Below, in pieces: positions 13,101 through 27,928 of a stretch of 64,000 nucleotides of DNA; the stretch's first letter is position 1; each line of letters begins with the position of its first letter. Position numbers and translations under genes: made by a program. This DNA comes from Mytilisepta virgata (lineage: Eukaryota > Mollusca > Bivalvia > Mytilida > Mytilidae). The notes below the pieces were generated by a model that was not told the origin of the DNA, did no database searches, and worked only from the letters and a program-made list of their open reading frames with translations. The stretch lies in the NCBI GenBank assembly GCA_028015205.1, contig CM051517.1, positions 61,999,455 through 62,063,454 of the forward strand, read 5' to 3'.

Positions 13101-16100
13101 TAGGCTGCCTTGAATAATTTTTCTGGTTCTTAGACAATTGAGTTTTCTGTCAAAAGAGGCATACAGTGATATTTTAATTATACAAATGGGTAATCTGCTT
13201 TCAATGTCTTGAATTTTCTCCATTTCTCCTGCAAAAACTCTTCTGCAGAGCAGTTCCACAGTAATTATAGACTGAACAGGCAGTATTGTCCATGGAATGA
13301 ATTGTTTGGAGTCAAACTCACTGCCATGATCATTTGTCAACTGTTTATCTACTTTGGCTTTGACTTTATCAATGTCACACAATGTTTGAAAATTGAGTCT
13401 GGGTCGGCATACATGTATGCTTGAAAAGTACTTTTGTGCCAGTTTTCAATTTCACAGAAAAACCTGGAATGGCATTGAACCTGTTCTGTAAGAAACTTTT
13501 TAAGTGGGATGGTGATGTCTGAGAATAAGATATTTAAAATTTAGATGCCTTTTTTTTACCAATTGATCAAATCATGCACAATCCTTAATTCTCAAAAGTA
13601 AAAAATAATAAACTTTTTAGAAAAAAAGTACATGTAATATATTTTCATTAAGATTTTAAAGGTTGGCAAAAAGAGTGGTTCCTTAGTTTTAATTTGTAGT
13701 CTCTGCAATAAGATAGTTGTTTAACTGCTCCTGCTCTAAGACATAATTTTGCTTTAAACATGCATTTTAAAACAAATTTTTCTTTGGTGAAATGTAAATT
13801 TTTTCATATGTAGCGATCTCAACTTTAACATTTTAGTGTAGTATTTGAATGATAAGGGTGTTTGTATATACATGTACTAGTTACATGATTATATATAACA
13901 CAGCATTGTTATATAGTGCAATAAAATAAAACGAACATCAGTTTTTACCAAAAGTTTACGTTAGCTCTTGTTATAGTACGTAGTTAAATAGAAGAATCTA
14001 TTGCATTTATCAAATACATGTCTTTTGAACTTTTCAAGACTGATTGAAAAGTACAGAGAAGTACAGAAAAATAAATCAGACAGATCATACTTTTTAAATA
14101 CATGTACCTACTGTGTGTCTCGCATACTTTGGCAACTGATTTCTTGATGAAAAACTCCATGCTTCATTACCATTTTATATGCAATAACAGTTTGGTATAT
14201 CCTGAAAGTCAACAAGGATCAAACTCTCGGAAAAAAAAATTGCAACGTCACATTTGTTTGTGGTGATGTCATATATGATGCAAAAATCAGTGAAAGGTAC
14301 ACAAACATTGGAAAAACAGCTCATAAAATATATCGGACATTTCAGCAGTGGAAAAGACAATAATTCAATACGAATATAGGAAATATTAGGTAGCGTAATA
14401 CTTACTTTTGGTTTAAAGAAATAATTGAAATATTCCCGAAAAACCACTTGCAGTTTGAAAAAAGACACACAGTAGATTTATACAAATTTTTCCAAATTCT
14501 TTTCTAAGAATGTATATTTAAATCATTTAGTTAAAATTTATTTTGAAAAACAAAAGATTTAGTGTTGTAAATTATAGTGCATATTAGAAATATGGTGTTA
14601 TTAAATGTAATAGATATGCACGTGTATGAAATAGGCACTAATATTAAAATTTTATTTTATTGACAAATAGCAGTGGGAAGTCTGGTACCTTCTTCGTCCT
14701 TCATTGAACAGTACATTCCATTGAAAGAATTTGGTGATCGACAACGTCATGCAGCAAAATTTGCCAGTCTACAGAATAAATTGAGTAATATTGCCATGGA
14801 GGTAGAAATAAGCAGTACCTGTAGGTGCACAAAGTGTCGGACATTATTATATGATGAGGAAATTATGGCTGGGTGGTCAGCTGATGATTCAAATCTTAAT
14901 ACAACGTAAGTCTGATTAGAGTGGAAAAATAATATCATTTGAGCATTATGGTTTTCTTGTTCCGCACTGACAGGTTAAAACACATGATTTTGAGAATTAA
15001 AAAAAAATATTATTGCCGAAAATTTGCAAAAAGACTTTTAGAAATCTTCTTTAAAATACTAGGCTCAAAATTTAGAGGAATGGGTTTTTTGTTTCTTGCA
15101 CAAATACAGCTAGCATTAATAAAAGAAAAAATCGGTGAAATATTTAAAATCTTCTTGGCCAGTTCTAGGTCTAACTATCTGTGATGTAATATTTTTATTT
15201 AAAAAATTAAGTCTGATGGTTTATTATGGTATCAATATGATTATCTTCATTTAAGAATTCAAAATTTTAATAATATTTGAGCCAAATATGATTGAAGTCA
15301 GAGTTATATATCTTAAATTTTTTCTAGAGATTTTCACAATAAGGTTAGACAAATTTTCATGAAGATTCCAGGTAAGGAATCCTACTGTCTGGACACAACA
15401 GTTTTAAAATGGATTTTTTCGCATTTTGAAAGTCTAACCATTACAATTATTAGATAGTCATTTGTTGGTTAATTAAACTTATTGAATTGCCCAAGAAAAC
15501 ATAAAAATTGTAAAGTTGTTTATAAAGGTTATGTTTGTATACCTCACAAATGATTCAGAATTGGGGAATTTCCAATAAAAAAATTAATGCACTTGAAAAT
15601 TTCAAATTAATATTTGTAAAAATGTTATTTTAAATAGTTTTAATGCGCTTTGTGGATATTTCATGAATTTTATAAAATCTCATAGGAAGAGTTACCTCCC
15701 TTTTACATTGAAAATTCCATAGGTGGAATTATTTTGTTTGCCTGGAAGACATGATCGAACAAAAGCAGGCAAGTTCAATTTTTTCAGTTACGACATAGCT
15801 CATTGCATCTTTCACCTGAGTGAATAGACAATTCACATGGATTAAGGTATTCAAATTTTGAAAAATCCATTTCAAAAACTGTAAGATTTTATTTTATAAT
15901 TTTTTTCCAGGTGTATATTCTGTTATACAAAGTTAGTCCCAAATTTACAGATATATATGAAGGTTTGTATGATATAGAAATTGTAAATTTATGTTTTAAA
16001 GTTTCTTAATTTTAAACTGGATTTCCAACTGAAAACATTATTTATTTGAGCTATATCATAGGGAGCTCATTTGGCAGATATCTTGTATTTTGATTTTCAT

Positions 16101-19100
16101 CAGTATAATAAGCTGTTATCTGTTAAATGTAAGAACTGAAGTGGTAGACTCCAAACAATAATAAAGGAAAAGCCATTTTGTCAACTCAGACAGCATCTTG
16201 TTATTTTTGTCATCCAGCATAGGGAAAAAATTTGTTCTAACTTTGATCTTGTTTACATTCATACCAGAGATTCTGAACACTATCTTATGCATATAAAAAC
16301 CCTAACAAAACCTGGATTAAATTGGTTTGGAAACTATTTTCCCAAACTTCTGTGAACATTTCATTAAATTAGGTTTCTTATTTCTATTTTTTTAAATATT
16401 ATTCAGCTATTGGTTCTGAAAATCGAAACCCTTTCATAGTAAAACATTAGTTTTTCTTGCATTAGATTTTGTACATTGATATCATGCATGTCTGTCAGTC
16501 CTTTAGGGTTAGGTAAGGTTTTAGGGTTAGGCTTTAGGGTTGGGGTTTAGGCATAGGATTAGGGATAGGTTTTTAGGTTAGGGTTAGTCTAATATAGAAT
16601 ACCTCCATATGGAGTGGGTCCCCTAAATTAAATGAAGGCCCTCTGTTTACATTTTATAAATTTTAAATCTTTTTAATGTATTTCTTTTCTTTCAGGATTG
16701 GAGAGTTCGTAAACAATCCGAAAATGTGAATATTGATGATGACAAGGAAAGCGATATTCGTTCTAGTCATAGTGGGCAAGATCCTTGGGTTCTACAAGAT
16801 CAAAAGGACAGTGACCATCGGTCATCTATATCTAGTCTGGATAACCCTCATGGATTTTTCTTCCCAGAAGAGCAGTTAGAAGAGGATGACAGTATTTCAC
16901 CGAGCCAAACAAGTCCGTCACTTTCACCTTCTAAGTTTAAAAAATCCAGCCCTTCACTCCTACAAGCTAAGAAAGATAGCCACCTTGCGGAGGCAGCTGC
17001 TAGAAATCCTGATAGCCCTACATCCTCCAATAGTATGTCACACATTTGCTTTTTGCTTGCTTTCTTTCGTTTTATTTGAAAAAAAATATGCATTTAGATT
17101 ATTAGTGTTAGTATATGTTTTCTGGGAACAGGTTAACCCTTTGTGTTTACATTTTGAACTTTGATTAGACAGTTTTTTCCAAGTCTTTGTAGAAAGGAAC
17201 ATCTGATATTGTTCTTTCTAATGTAAAAAGTTAAGAATATGTTAATAACTACAGTATCAGAATAAGGATCTTGAAAAAAATAAAAATGTTCAGTATAACA
17301 TACATGTATGAGTAAATATAAATGTAGTTCAGCAAATACAGATAATAATGTTTTTTTTTGTGTTTTTTTTTAAGCATGGACATTATTTATGCCCTAGATC
17401 CGTCTTATATATAAACTGATATGGATCTCGAAGCATATTAAACTGACTATTAATGTTTTCTGACAGTGATTTCCATTTTCATTTTTAGATTAGTACATCA
17501 TGTTCACAATATTTTCATATAATGTGCTTTTAAAAAGGTTCATACAACATGGAAGATTTGGCAGTAGGTGGACTGAGAAGACGATGTGCCAGCGAATGTT
17601 TTACAAGTGCTACAGATAACATGGTGTATGGCTCGTCTTTTGATTCAACAGATGATTACCAGGCCAGATTGTTGAGATCTCCATTACGTATTTCTATTGG
17701 TGAGGACGATGTTTTACCATCGGGGCCAGATCCTGCACCAGAAATGAAGAAGGATTTCATGGAAAGGTACAGTATCTTATATACTTTTTATCTCACCATG
17801 GCTATAGGCAAAGTGAGCTTATGTCATATCTTTGCATCCGTCGTCCATCGTCCGTAAACTTATTCTTCTCCTCTGAAACTACTTGGCGGATTGTAACCAA
17901 ACTTGGTAGGAATGATGTATGGAAGGACCTCTACAAATGATCCACCATTGGTTCCGGTTTGATGAACAACATGGGTTCTGGAGGCTATCTTTAATTTTTA
18001 TCGGCCAATTTTCAAAAATCTCTTCTGAAACTACATTTTGAAATGTTTTGAAACTTTGCAGTATTCAGACAACAATATCCTGTACAAACAATCCACTTTT
18101 GGTTGAGATTCTTCCACTCAATTGACTGCTGCGGCTATTCAAGGCTTCCATTGAAACCATATGGGAAAAAACTTTTTTGTCAATTGCTCAGGAAATAATG
18201 AGGAGATTGTAACCAAAGTTGGCAGGAACGATGTATGGAAAGACATCTATGACAGTTCAAAATTTGGATGGACAGATTCAAATGATCCACTCTTTTTAAG
18301 GTCAAAGGTCAAATATAAAGTTACTTTGACATTTTGCATTTCATTAACAGCCTTGTGGAGAATACAGAGAGCTTACATTTTCATACGGCCTAATAAAAGC
18401 CAGGTGATTACAGACCTCATCTCCAATCACACTGTTATTAAATGTTAATACAGGTGCAAAATTGAGAGAAAAGTTCTCTAAGCATCCTCCTTAGATTTTT
18501 TGGGTTGAATTGTATGAATTGAAATGCACTAACTCTGAAGGAAGTATGACAAAAAAAACAAGTTGCTACCAAGTAAGTTTGCTCATAATTCAGTATTCAG
18601 GTTGAGAATTTTTATTTCAGGTGTACATCTAACATTGCCCCTATAACAGTTCCATATCTCAGTCCATTGGTCTGTAGGAAGGAGTTAGAAAATGTACTGG
18701 CTAGTGAAGGAGACCTATCACTAACTATGGATAACTTCCTAGATGAACATCCTATAATATTCTGGAATTTAGTGAGTATACTTCCAAAAGGGTTGGTACT
18801 GTCACTCAAAGTGGAATTTATCAAACCCTGAGGCTATCATAGACTACTTTTAAGTCCATACAGTAATATTTCAGCAGAAGAAAATATATTTTTGATAGAA
18901 CTTTCTGATTAATTCCATTTTCAGTTATATATTTTGTGTTCAGAACTGGACATACTTTGGATATTAGTTTTTCGTGATCTGATCATCAGAAAATTAGTTT
19001 CAGTAGAAATATGTACCGTTGTTCATTATATGATTAATTATGATTTTTTTATTCCTGTACATTTTGCAACAAACCTGTAGTATGAACATTTTATACTGAA

Positions 19101-22100
19101 TTTCAAAATTAAGGAATTTCGGAATTGTTTCAGTATACTATGATTTAAATGACATACCTGTAAATGAATGAGAGACAGAAATCTAAAAAAAATTTCTGGA
19201 ATTATATACCTAATGAGAAACATTTAGGGATTGTCTCCATAGAAAGTTGCCACAGATTGGAAAAGAGATAATTATACCCCCCGCAAACAAAGTTCGGGGG
19301 GGTATATAGGAATCATCTTGTCCGTCCGTCTGTCTGTCCATCTGTCCATATATCTTGTAAGCGCAACTCCTCCTAGACCGCTCAATGGATTTCAACGAAA
19401 CTTTACAGAAAGGAAGTACATCATCCAAAGATGTGCATGAAGAAAAATCTTTGCTTTCCAATATCACATAAGGGAGATAATTGGACTTCAAAGCGGGGGG
19501 CAATCCTTTGTGAGCTTTGCTCACAGTTCATCTAGTTTTTTTTATAAAAATGAACAATTATCTGCCCTTTTGCAAATGCAAATAGCTTGGGAACAGGAAT
19601 ATAGTCAACATATGTTGATAATGGGGAGAACAAAAATAATGTAGATAGGGTATTGAAAAGAGCATGTTTGTATTATTATGACTACAGCAAAAATGAAATA
19701 GTTATTTTTATCATTATATATTTTACTGTTCTAATTTTAGGTTTGGTATTTTAAAAGAATAGAAGTTCCTAGTCATATGCCAGGTTTTCTTTTAACAGCA
19801 AAATCACTAAACAGAAATTCAGAAGTATGTGATCTCAATATGTTATTTTCAAGAATGATTACTGGTATCTGTCTGTTTATGTTCTAAGTCTTCTGTGACA
19901 GCAGATAAAATATATATTTTTTTATTGGCCCATCAAAATTTTCATTTTAAAATAAATTGTATATATCAGATTATTATCGGCCAGAAATTCCTGTTTTTTT
20001 AAATATGCATGTTAGTTACAATTCAATTGTAAGTTAAACTACTTACTTGAAGTTAAATTATGTGTAATGGATGGTACTTGTTTAATGTTAAAAATAATAA
20101 TTTCTTTCTAGCAATATAACTAGCAAAGCACATATATCTTTTAATATCTTTAATGCAAATCTTAAAAGGATTTTGTTTGGGGGTTTCAGGTGTTTTCAAC
20201 AACATTGGAATGGTCTAACAAAGATACATGTAATTTGATTTATATGCTAAAGAAAATACACTTACATACTGTATATATTATACTTAATATTCTCTGTACA
20301 TTCCAGGATATGGAGGGTACGTACAACAGTCAGCATGTATTGTTACGACCCCAGTGGGATAACATAAGAATCCATGAAGAAGTTGGTTTTCCGATGTACA
20401 AAGCTTGGAATGAGGGTGAGTGTGAGATTACATACGTGTAAATTTTTAACATTAAAATTAACTATTTTATATCATAGCATATTATTGTCTCCCAATATAT
20501 AAGTGTTAACAGTTGTTGTCAGACACTTAAAAGTATTCACATATCTTCTTTCCCATGAAAAATTGCTTACAATAGACGAATGGTATTATCTTTTTATACA
20601 ACCGCAAAATTTTTGCGGTCGTATATTGGTATGACGTTGGCGCCGTCGTCGTCCGAAGACATTTGGTTTTCGCACTATAACTTTAGTATAAGTTAATAAA
20701 AATCTATGAAATTTAAACACAAGGTTTATGACCACAAAAGGAAGGTTGGGATTGATTTTGGGAGTTTTGGTCCCAACGGTTTAAGAATTAGGTTCCAAAA
20801 AAGGGCCCAATAAGCATTTTTCTTGGTTTTCGCACAATAACTCTAGTATAAGTAAATAGAAATCTATGAAATTTTAACACAAGGTTTATGACCACAAAAG
20901 GAAGGTTGGGATTGTTTTTGGGAGTTTTGGTCCCAACAGTTTAGGAATTAGGGGCTAAAAAAGGGCCCAAATAAGCATTTTTTATACGACCGCAAAATTT
21001 TTGCGGTCGTATATTGGTATGACGTTGGCGTCGTCGTCGTCGTCGTCGTCCGTCGTCCGTCGGAGTCTGTAGACATTTGGTTTTCGCACTATAAATGTAG
21101 TATAAGTTAATAGAAATCTACGAAATTTAAACACAAGGTTTATGACCACAAAAGGAAGGTTGGGATTGTTTTTGGGAGTTTTGGTCCCAAAAGTTTAAGA
21201 ATTAGGGGCCAAAAAAGGGTCCAATAAGCATTTTTCTTGGTTTTCGCACAATAAGTCTAGTATAAGTAAATAGAAATCTATGAAATTTTAACACAAGGTT
21301 TATGATCATTTTTTGGAGTTTTGATCCCAACAGTTTAGGAATTAGGGGCTAAAAAAGGGCCCAAATAAGCATTTTTCTTGGTTTTTGCACAATAACTGTA
21401 GTATAAATAAATAGAAATCTATGATATTAGCTTGGTGGGCTAAGGAAGGTAATCCAAACACATTCCAAACACATTTAAAGTAAAATATTGTGTATGATTC
21501 AATTATGTATAAAGAAATGTTGATTGTTTTTGGGGTGATTTATAGCTGTCAATTTATTTTTAGAACTTACTATGAATTAATATTAATTTTAGCCATATGT
21601 CATTTTTAGGGTTAGGTTGCTAAGCAACCAAAACCCTTATGCCGTCGGTCGTTTGGTTAGACAATGAAGGAAACTTTGGAAATCTGGTGTTTTGTGGAAA
21701 AAGTTGGACCAGAAGTTTTTGAAACTATGTTTTTATGAGTAAATATGCAAGCTTATCTAGGATTGAAGCTTAAGCAAGGCTAGTTAAGCAGCTTTTTATC
21801 TCGATTTTGAGATGACACATGCGCAAAGCAACCTCCATATTTTCGAATTACGACTATGTTTATATTGGAATATCATATAAGAAAATAAACATTCCGCGGT
21901 AAAATAGTCCTAATATTTGTTGTTGCTGGTGCAGTTGTTTTTTAATAGAAATGTAACTGAAACACACCGAGAAGTGTAATTGTCCAGTTATTTAATAAAA
22001 GATGTGTGTTTTATTGACGATTTCCTTTTTGTTTTGAAAGCCGTGTAAAGTATTCGCACCTTTTAAAGTGTACAATGCTATCGGCGTAAGGATTTTGAAT

Positions 22101-25100
22101 GTTGACATTTGCACGGATATTTTGGGAAGGATTACAATCAGGTTTATTTTCAAAAGATTTCAAAGGTAAGTTCCATTTTTGTTGTGAACGTGATTGTTAA
22201 CTTATACAGAACATATTTTGCACATTATTTGCTTATTCTTCTTGTAATTCTGATGGTATTTTGTGTATTTGATTAACCTTTTGACCTGATCATCGTGACT
22301 TCATTTTGTCAAACCTGTTGGTCAGTGATAGAATTGCATACAGGTTATTTGAAATGCCGACAACTTGCACATTAAGATTGAAAAACACTGTGTTTATCAT
22401 TAATTTAGAAAACGGTATTATCGAAGGTATAATGGGTTTATTTTAATTGAAAGCTTGAATGTTTACGTTCTTTTTGTGTATTTGATTAACCTTTTGACCT
22501 GATCATCGTGACTTCATTTTGTCAAACCTGTTGGTCAGTGATAGAATTGCATACAGGTTATTTGAAATTCCGACAACTTGCACATTAAGATTGAAAAACA
22601 CTGTGTTTATCATTAATTTAGAAAACTGTATTATCGAAGGTATAATGGGTTTATTTTAATTGAAAGCTTGAATGTTTACGTTCTGATCTACCTGCACATG
22701 CGCAATGTAGTGTAAATAGAAATAACCCCCTTCTACAATTGTCCAAACTTTGTCTTTTTATATAACCTTAATAACTTGAAGACCTTTGATTTCTGTTTAT
22801 TTTAATTCATCAAATCATTATTATGCGTTTGACTTTTTAAAAAAATTCAATTTAGAGTGATAATTCAAGAAACGTTAGCCGACTCGTGCTTTCTTTGATT
22901 GATTAGTGCATATTTATGTACTGACATGCGCAGTAAAGTTGAGTAGTAGAACCTTCAGCTCAGATACACTGTGTTGCGAAAATATACGTTTTAAAAAATC
23001 ACTGTATATTTTGAAACCAAAGCAATACATATGCTGTCAATTTAAAAAAAAATCAGTCACCTACCCACAGGAACATTAGTATATAATAGACACTTTTTCC
23101 GCAGAGCTCGTTAACTTTCATAATTGATATATTTCCTTGTAAATAATACTGTTAATAAAAAGAATTCAATACCAAAACCTATTTTGCAATACATTGTACA
23201 AACAAAAAGCATTGAAATAATCATCAGCAATGTTTGTACAAATAAAAGTCAAATGCTAGCAACCTAACCCTACCGGTGCTATGCACTTTGATTTATTTTA
23301 AGACTTCAATGATGTATTTAAATGTTTAATTATGTTTGCAAACTTCATGATAATTTTGAATAGGGATTATGACATTATCTTGAGGGAAAGATTTTTTTTT
23401 TTGAAAAAGGGAAAGTGGGGGGGGGGGGGGGTGTCAAAATTTATGGGGTAAATATTAAATTGGCGGGGGGTGGGGAAAATTTTTTTCTCATTTCAGATTT
23501 GTACTTAGTTTTGTTATTATGGGCCCAGTTTTCAAGTTGGTTCAAATTGGGGTCCAAAATTAAAGATAAAAAAGGGGTAATTTTTTTTTTTTGGGGGGGG
23601 GGGGTGGGGCATTTATCCACAGCATATTGTATTGCACAAGAAGAAAAAAGTTGAATATAAATTCAAATCATATGACCAATTCTAAGTTTTTTGATTTCAC
23701 TTATTCTGTGTCATAAACCTATTATGTATCAAATATTTCAATAAATTTTCAATTGCACAGTATTGTGTAATAGCAAGAAATTGATATGTGTGACCTGTTA
23801 TCAAAACTTTATTATTAACAAATTCCATTGGAAATTTGCCAATATCTTTAGTTTAATGAAGTTCGTTGGAAATTTGGAAATATAAAATTTGCTGATGAAG
23901 TTTTTTTGTTTATCTCATCTAAAATGCTTTTAAATTATGTATATTTAAAATTTACCATCCATGACTATGATGTCATTTTCTATTTTAATAAATTATGGTG
24001 TATTTAAATGGGCTGTTATGGTTGCAAAGTATCAAACGAAAGGGGGGGTGGGGTTTGAAAAAAAATTTAGGGGGGTGGGTAAATGAGAAATTATGGAGGG
24101 GGCAATTTTTTTATCATTTCATATTTCATAAATTAAAAAGGAAATTTCAGATTTCTTTTAGGAAAAAAAGGGGGGGTTACAATAATTTTTTTTTTTTAAA
24201 TTTTTTTTTGGGAGGGAAGGGGACAATGTGGAACTTCATAGTGTATTGCACAAAAGTTAAAAAAGAGGTAAATTATTTTATTTTTTTTTTGGGGGGGGGG
24301 GAATTTTCAATTGCACAGTATTGCACAATAGCAAGAAATCTTGCCCCAACTGTTCAGGGTTCGACCTCTGCGGTCGTATCAAGCTGCGCCCAGCGGAGCA
24401 TTTTATCTTGGTTTTTGCACAATAACTTTAGTATAAGTAAATAGAAATTTATGAAATTTAAACACAAGGTTTATGACCACAAAAGGAAGGTTGGGATTGA
24501 TTTTGGGAGTTTTGGTCCCAACAGTTTAGGAATTAGGGGCCAAAAGGGTCCAAAATTAAACTTTGTTTGATTTCATCGAAAATTGAACTATTGGGGTTCT
24601 TTGATATGCCCAATCTAACCGTGTATTTAGATTCTTAATTTTTGGTCCCGTTTTCAAATTGGTCTACATTAAGGTCCAAAGGGTCCAAAATTAAACTTAG
24701 TTTGATTTTAACAAAAATTGAATTCTTTGGGTTCTTTGATATGCTGAATCTAAACATGTACTTAGTTTTTTTATCATGGGCCCAGTTTTCAAGTTGGTCC
24801 AAATCGGGGTCCAAAATTAAACTTTGTTTGATTTCAACAAAAATTGAATATATGGGGTTCTTCGATATGCTGAATCTAACCATGTATTTAGATTTTTGAT
24901 ATTTGGGCCTGGTTATCAAATTGGTCCACATTGAGGTTTAGAGGGTCCAAAATTGAACTTTATTTGATTTCATCAAAAATTGAATTCTTGGGGTTCTTTG
25001 ATATGCTGAATCTAACCATGTATTTAGATTTTGGATATTGGAATACCACAAAGGGATGGTAAGAATTGTCTTTGGGAGTTATGGCACAAACCGTTAAGGA

Positions 25101-27803
25101 ATAAGGTGCAAAAAAGGGGGGGAAAGGGTTTCCAGGTTAATGGACAATTACTTAAGTACAAAACATAATTTAAAAGGCAGTGTAAGGTTGGTAACTGAAA
25201 CTCATTTGAATATCTCACCTAAACTGCTTTTAAATTATTTATATTGGATATTTGCCAAAAACTTTATTATTAATAAATTCCATTGGAAATTTGCCAATTA
25301 CTTTAGTTTAATGAACTTCATTTGAAATTTGCCAATATAAAATGTTGCTGATGAAGCTTTTTAGCTCACCTGGCCTGAAGGGCCAAATGAGCTTTTCTCA
25401 TCACTTGGCGTCCGGCGTCCGTTGTCCGTCGTCGTCGTTAACATTTTACATTTTGAACTTCTTCTAGAGAACCACTGAATGGAATGAAACCAAACATGGC
25501 ATGAATGTTCCTTATGGGATGCTGACCAAGTGTTGTTTCTTTGTAGCCGATCCATCATCCAAGATGGCCGCCAGAGGGGAACTTAGTTTAACATAGGACC
25601 CTATGGGAAATGCATACAAATGACTTCTTTTAGAGAACCACTAAATGGAATGAAACTAAATCTGGCATGAATGAACCCTTATAAGGTGCTGACCAAGTGT
25701 TATTACTTTGTAGCCGATCTATCATCCAAGATGGCCGCCAGAGGGGGACTTAGTTTAACATAGGACCCTATGGGAAATGCTTACAAATGACTTCTTTTAG
25801 AGAACCGTTGAATGGAATGAAACCAAACATGGCATGAATGTTCCTTATGAGGTGCTGACCAAGTGTTGTTACTTTGTAGCCGATCCATAATCCAAGATGG
25901 CCGCCAGCGGGGGACTTAGTTTAACATAGAACCCTATGGGAAATGCATACAAATGACTTCTTTTAGTGACCCACTTAATGGAATGAAACCAAACATGGCA
26001 TGAATATTCCTTATGAGGTGCTGACCAAGTGTTGTTACTTTGTAGCTGATCCATCATCAAAGATGGCCGCCAGCGGGGAACTTAGTTTAACATAGGACCC
26101 TATGGGAAATGCATACAAATGACTTCTTTTAGAGAACCACTGAATGGAATGAAACTAAATCTGGCATGAATGTTCCTTATGAGGTGCTGACCAAGTGTTG
26201 TTACTTTGTAGCCGATCCATCATCCAAGATGGCCGCCAGCGGGGGACTAAGTTTAACATTGGACCCTATGGGAAATGCATACAAATGACTTCTTTTAGAG
26301 AACCACTTAATGGAATGTAACAAAACATAGCATGAATGTTCCTTTTGAGGTGCTGACCAAGTGTTGTTACTTTGTTGCCGATCCATCATCCAAGATGGCC
26401 GCCAGCAGGGGACTAAGTTTAACATTGGACCCTATGGAAAATGCATACAAATGACTTCTTTTAGAGAACCACTGAATGGAATGTAACAAAACATAGCATG
26501 AATGTTCCTTACAAGGTGCTGACCAAGTGTTGTTACTTTGTATCCGTTACATCATTCAAAATGGCCACCAGTGAGGGACTTAGTTTAACATAGGACTCTA
26601 AGGGAAATACATACAAATTTCTTCTTCTATAGAACCCACTGAATGGAATGAAACCAAACATGGCATGAATGTTCACTCAAAAATCTTACTTCAGACTTAG
26701 CAGAAATGGTCCTTAGATGGTTTTCTTTTAGAAATGTATCTGTTGACCTGGACTAAACCAAGATGACTGCCACAGCTGAAATTAGTTTAACATAGAATCC
26801 TATAGAAAAACCAGCCAAATTGACTCTAACACTTTAATTTTTAGGTCTGCTCAAGGTGAAAAGTTAAATCCAGGTGAGCGATACAGGCTCTTGAGAGCCT
26901 CTAGTTTGTTTATCTCACCTAAACTGCTTTTAAATTATGTATATTGGAAATTTGCCAAAAACTTTATTATTAAATTTCTGATTTATATATAAAAGCAAAT
27001 AATAATGATAAGGCAAGAGATACACACCAAACAGAATGTGTAAATTATTATAATAAGTATTGTGCAATAGCAAGAAATTTTCAATTGCACAGTATTGCGC
27101 AATAGCAAGAAATCTTCAATTGCACAGTATTGCGCAATAGCAAGAAATTGATATTTGGGCCCGGTTATCAAATTGGTCCACATTTAGGTTTAAAGGGTCC
27201 AAAATTGAACTTTATTTGATTTCATCAAAAATTGAATCATCAAAAATTGAACTATTGGGGTTCTTTGATATGTCGAATCTAACCGTGTATTTAGATTCTT
27301 AATTTTTGGTCCCGTTTTCAAATTGGTCTACATTAAGGTCCAAAGGGTCCAAAATTAAACTTAGTTTGATTTTAACAAAAATTGAATTCAAATTCATTGC
27401 TGTATCAAGCTTGAATGTTGTGTTCATACTTGCCCCAACTGTTCAGGGTTCGACCTCTGCGGTCGTATCAAGCTGCGCCCAGCGGAGCATTTTATTTTGT
27501 TCTGAATTCCCCCTTTGGTTTGTATATTATACATAGGAAAAGGGCCTCATGTACATTATTTATGCCTTTTTTTCATGTATTTCAAAAATTCCATGTATAA
27601 GATTACCCCATACATGTGATATATAATTAAGGATTTTCAAAATTTACATAACCATAGGTAGAAATAATCAAGTGGTTATGTTTTTTCCTTTAGTAAATGA
27701 CCCACATTAGACAACAAGAACAAAAGTTATACACAGATAACAAAAATTTGAAATAAAATCATGATTTAGTCATACTTATGACATTATAGTTATTTTATTA
27801 CGT

Positions 27804-27850
<47 letters not shown>

Positions 27851-27866
27851 TTAACACATGTAACTG

Positions 27867-27928
<62 letters not shown>

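Noticed and set aside
24635..24931. Repetitive 98-residue frame (RFSISKNP twice)
   Set aside because: Arises from core repeats of a mobile element read through in reverse.
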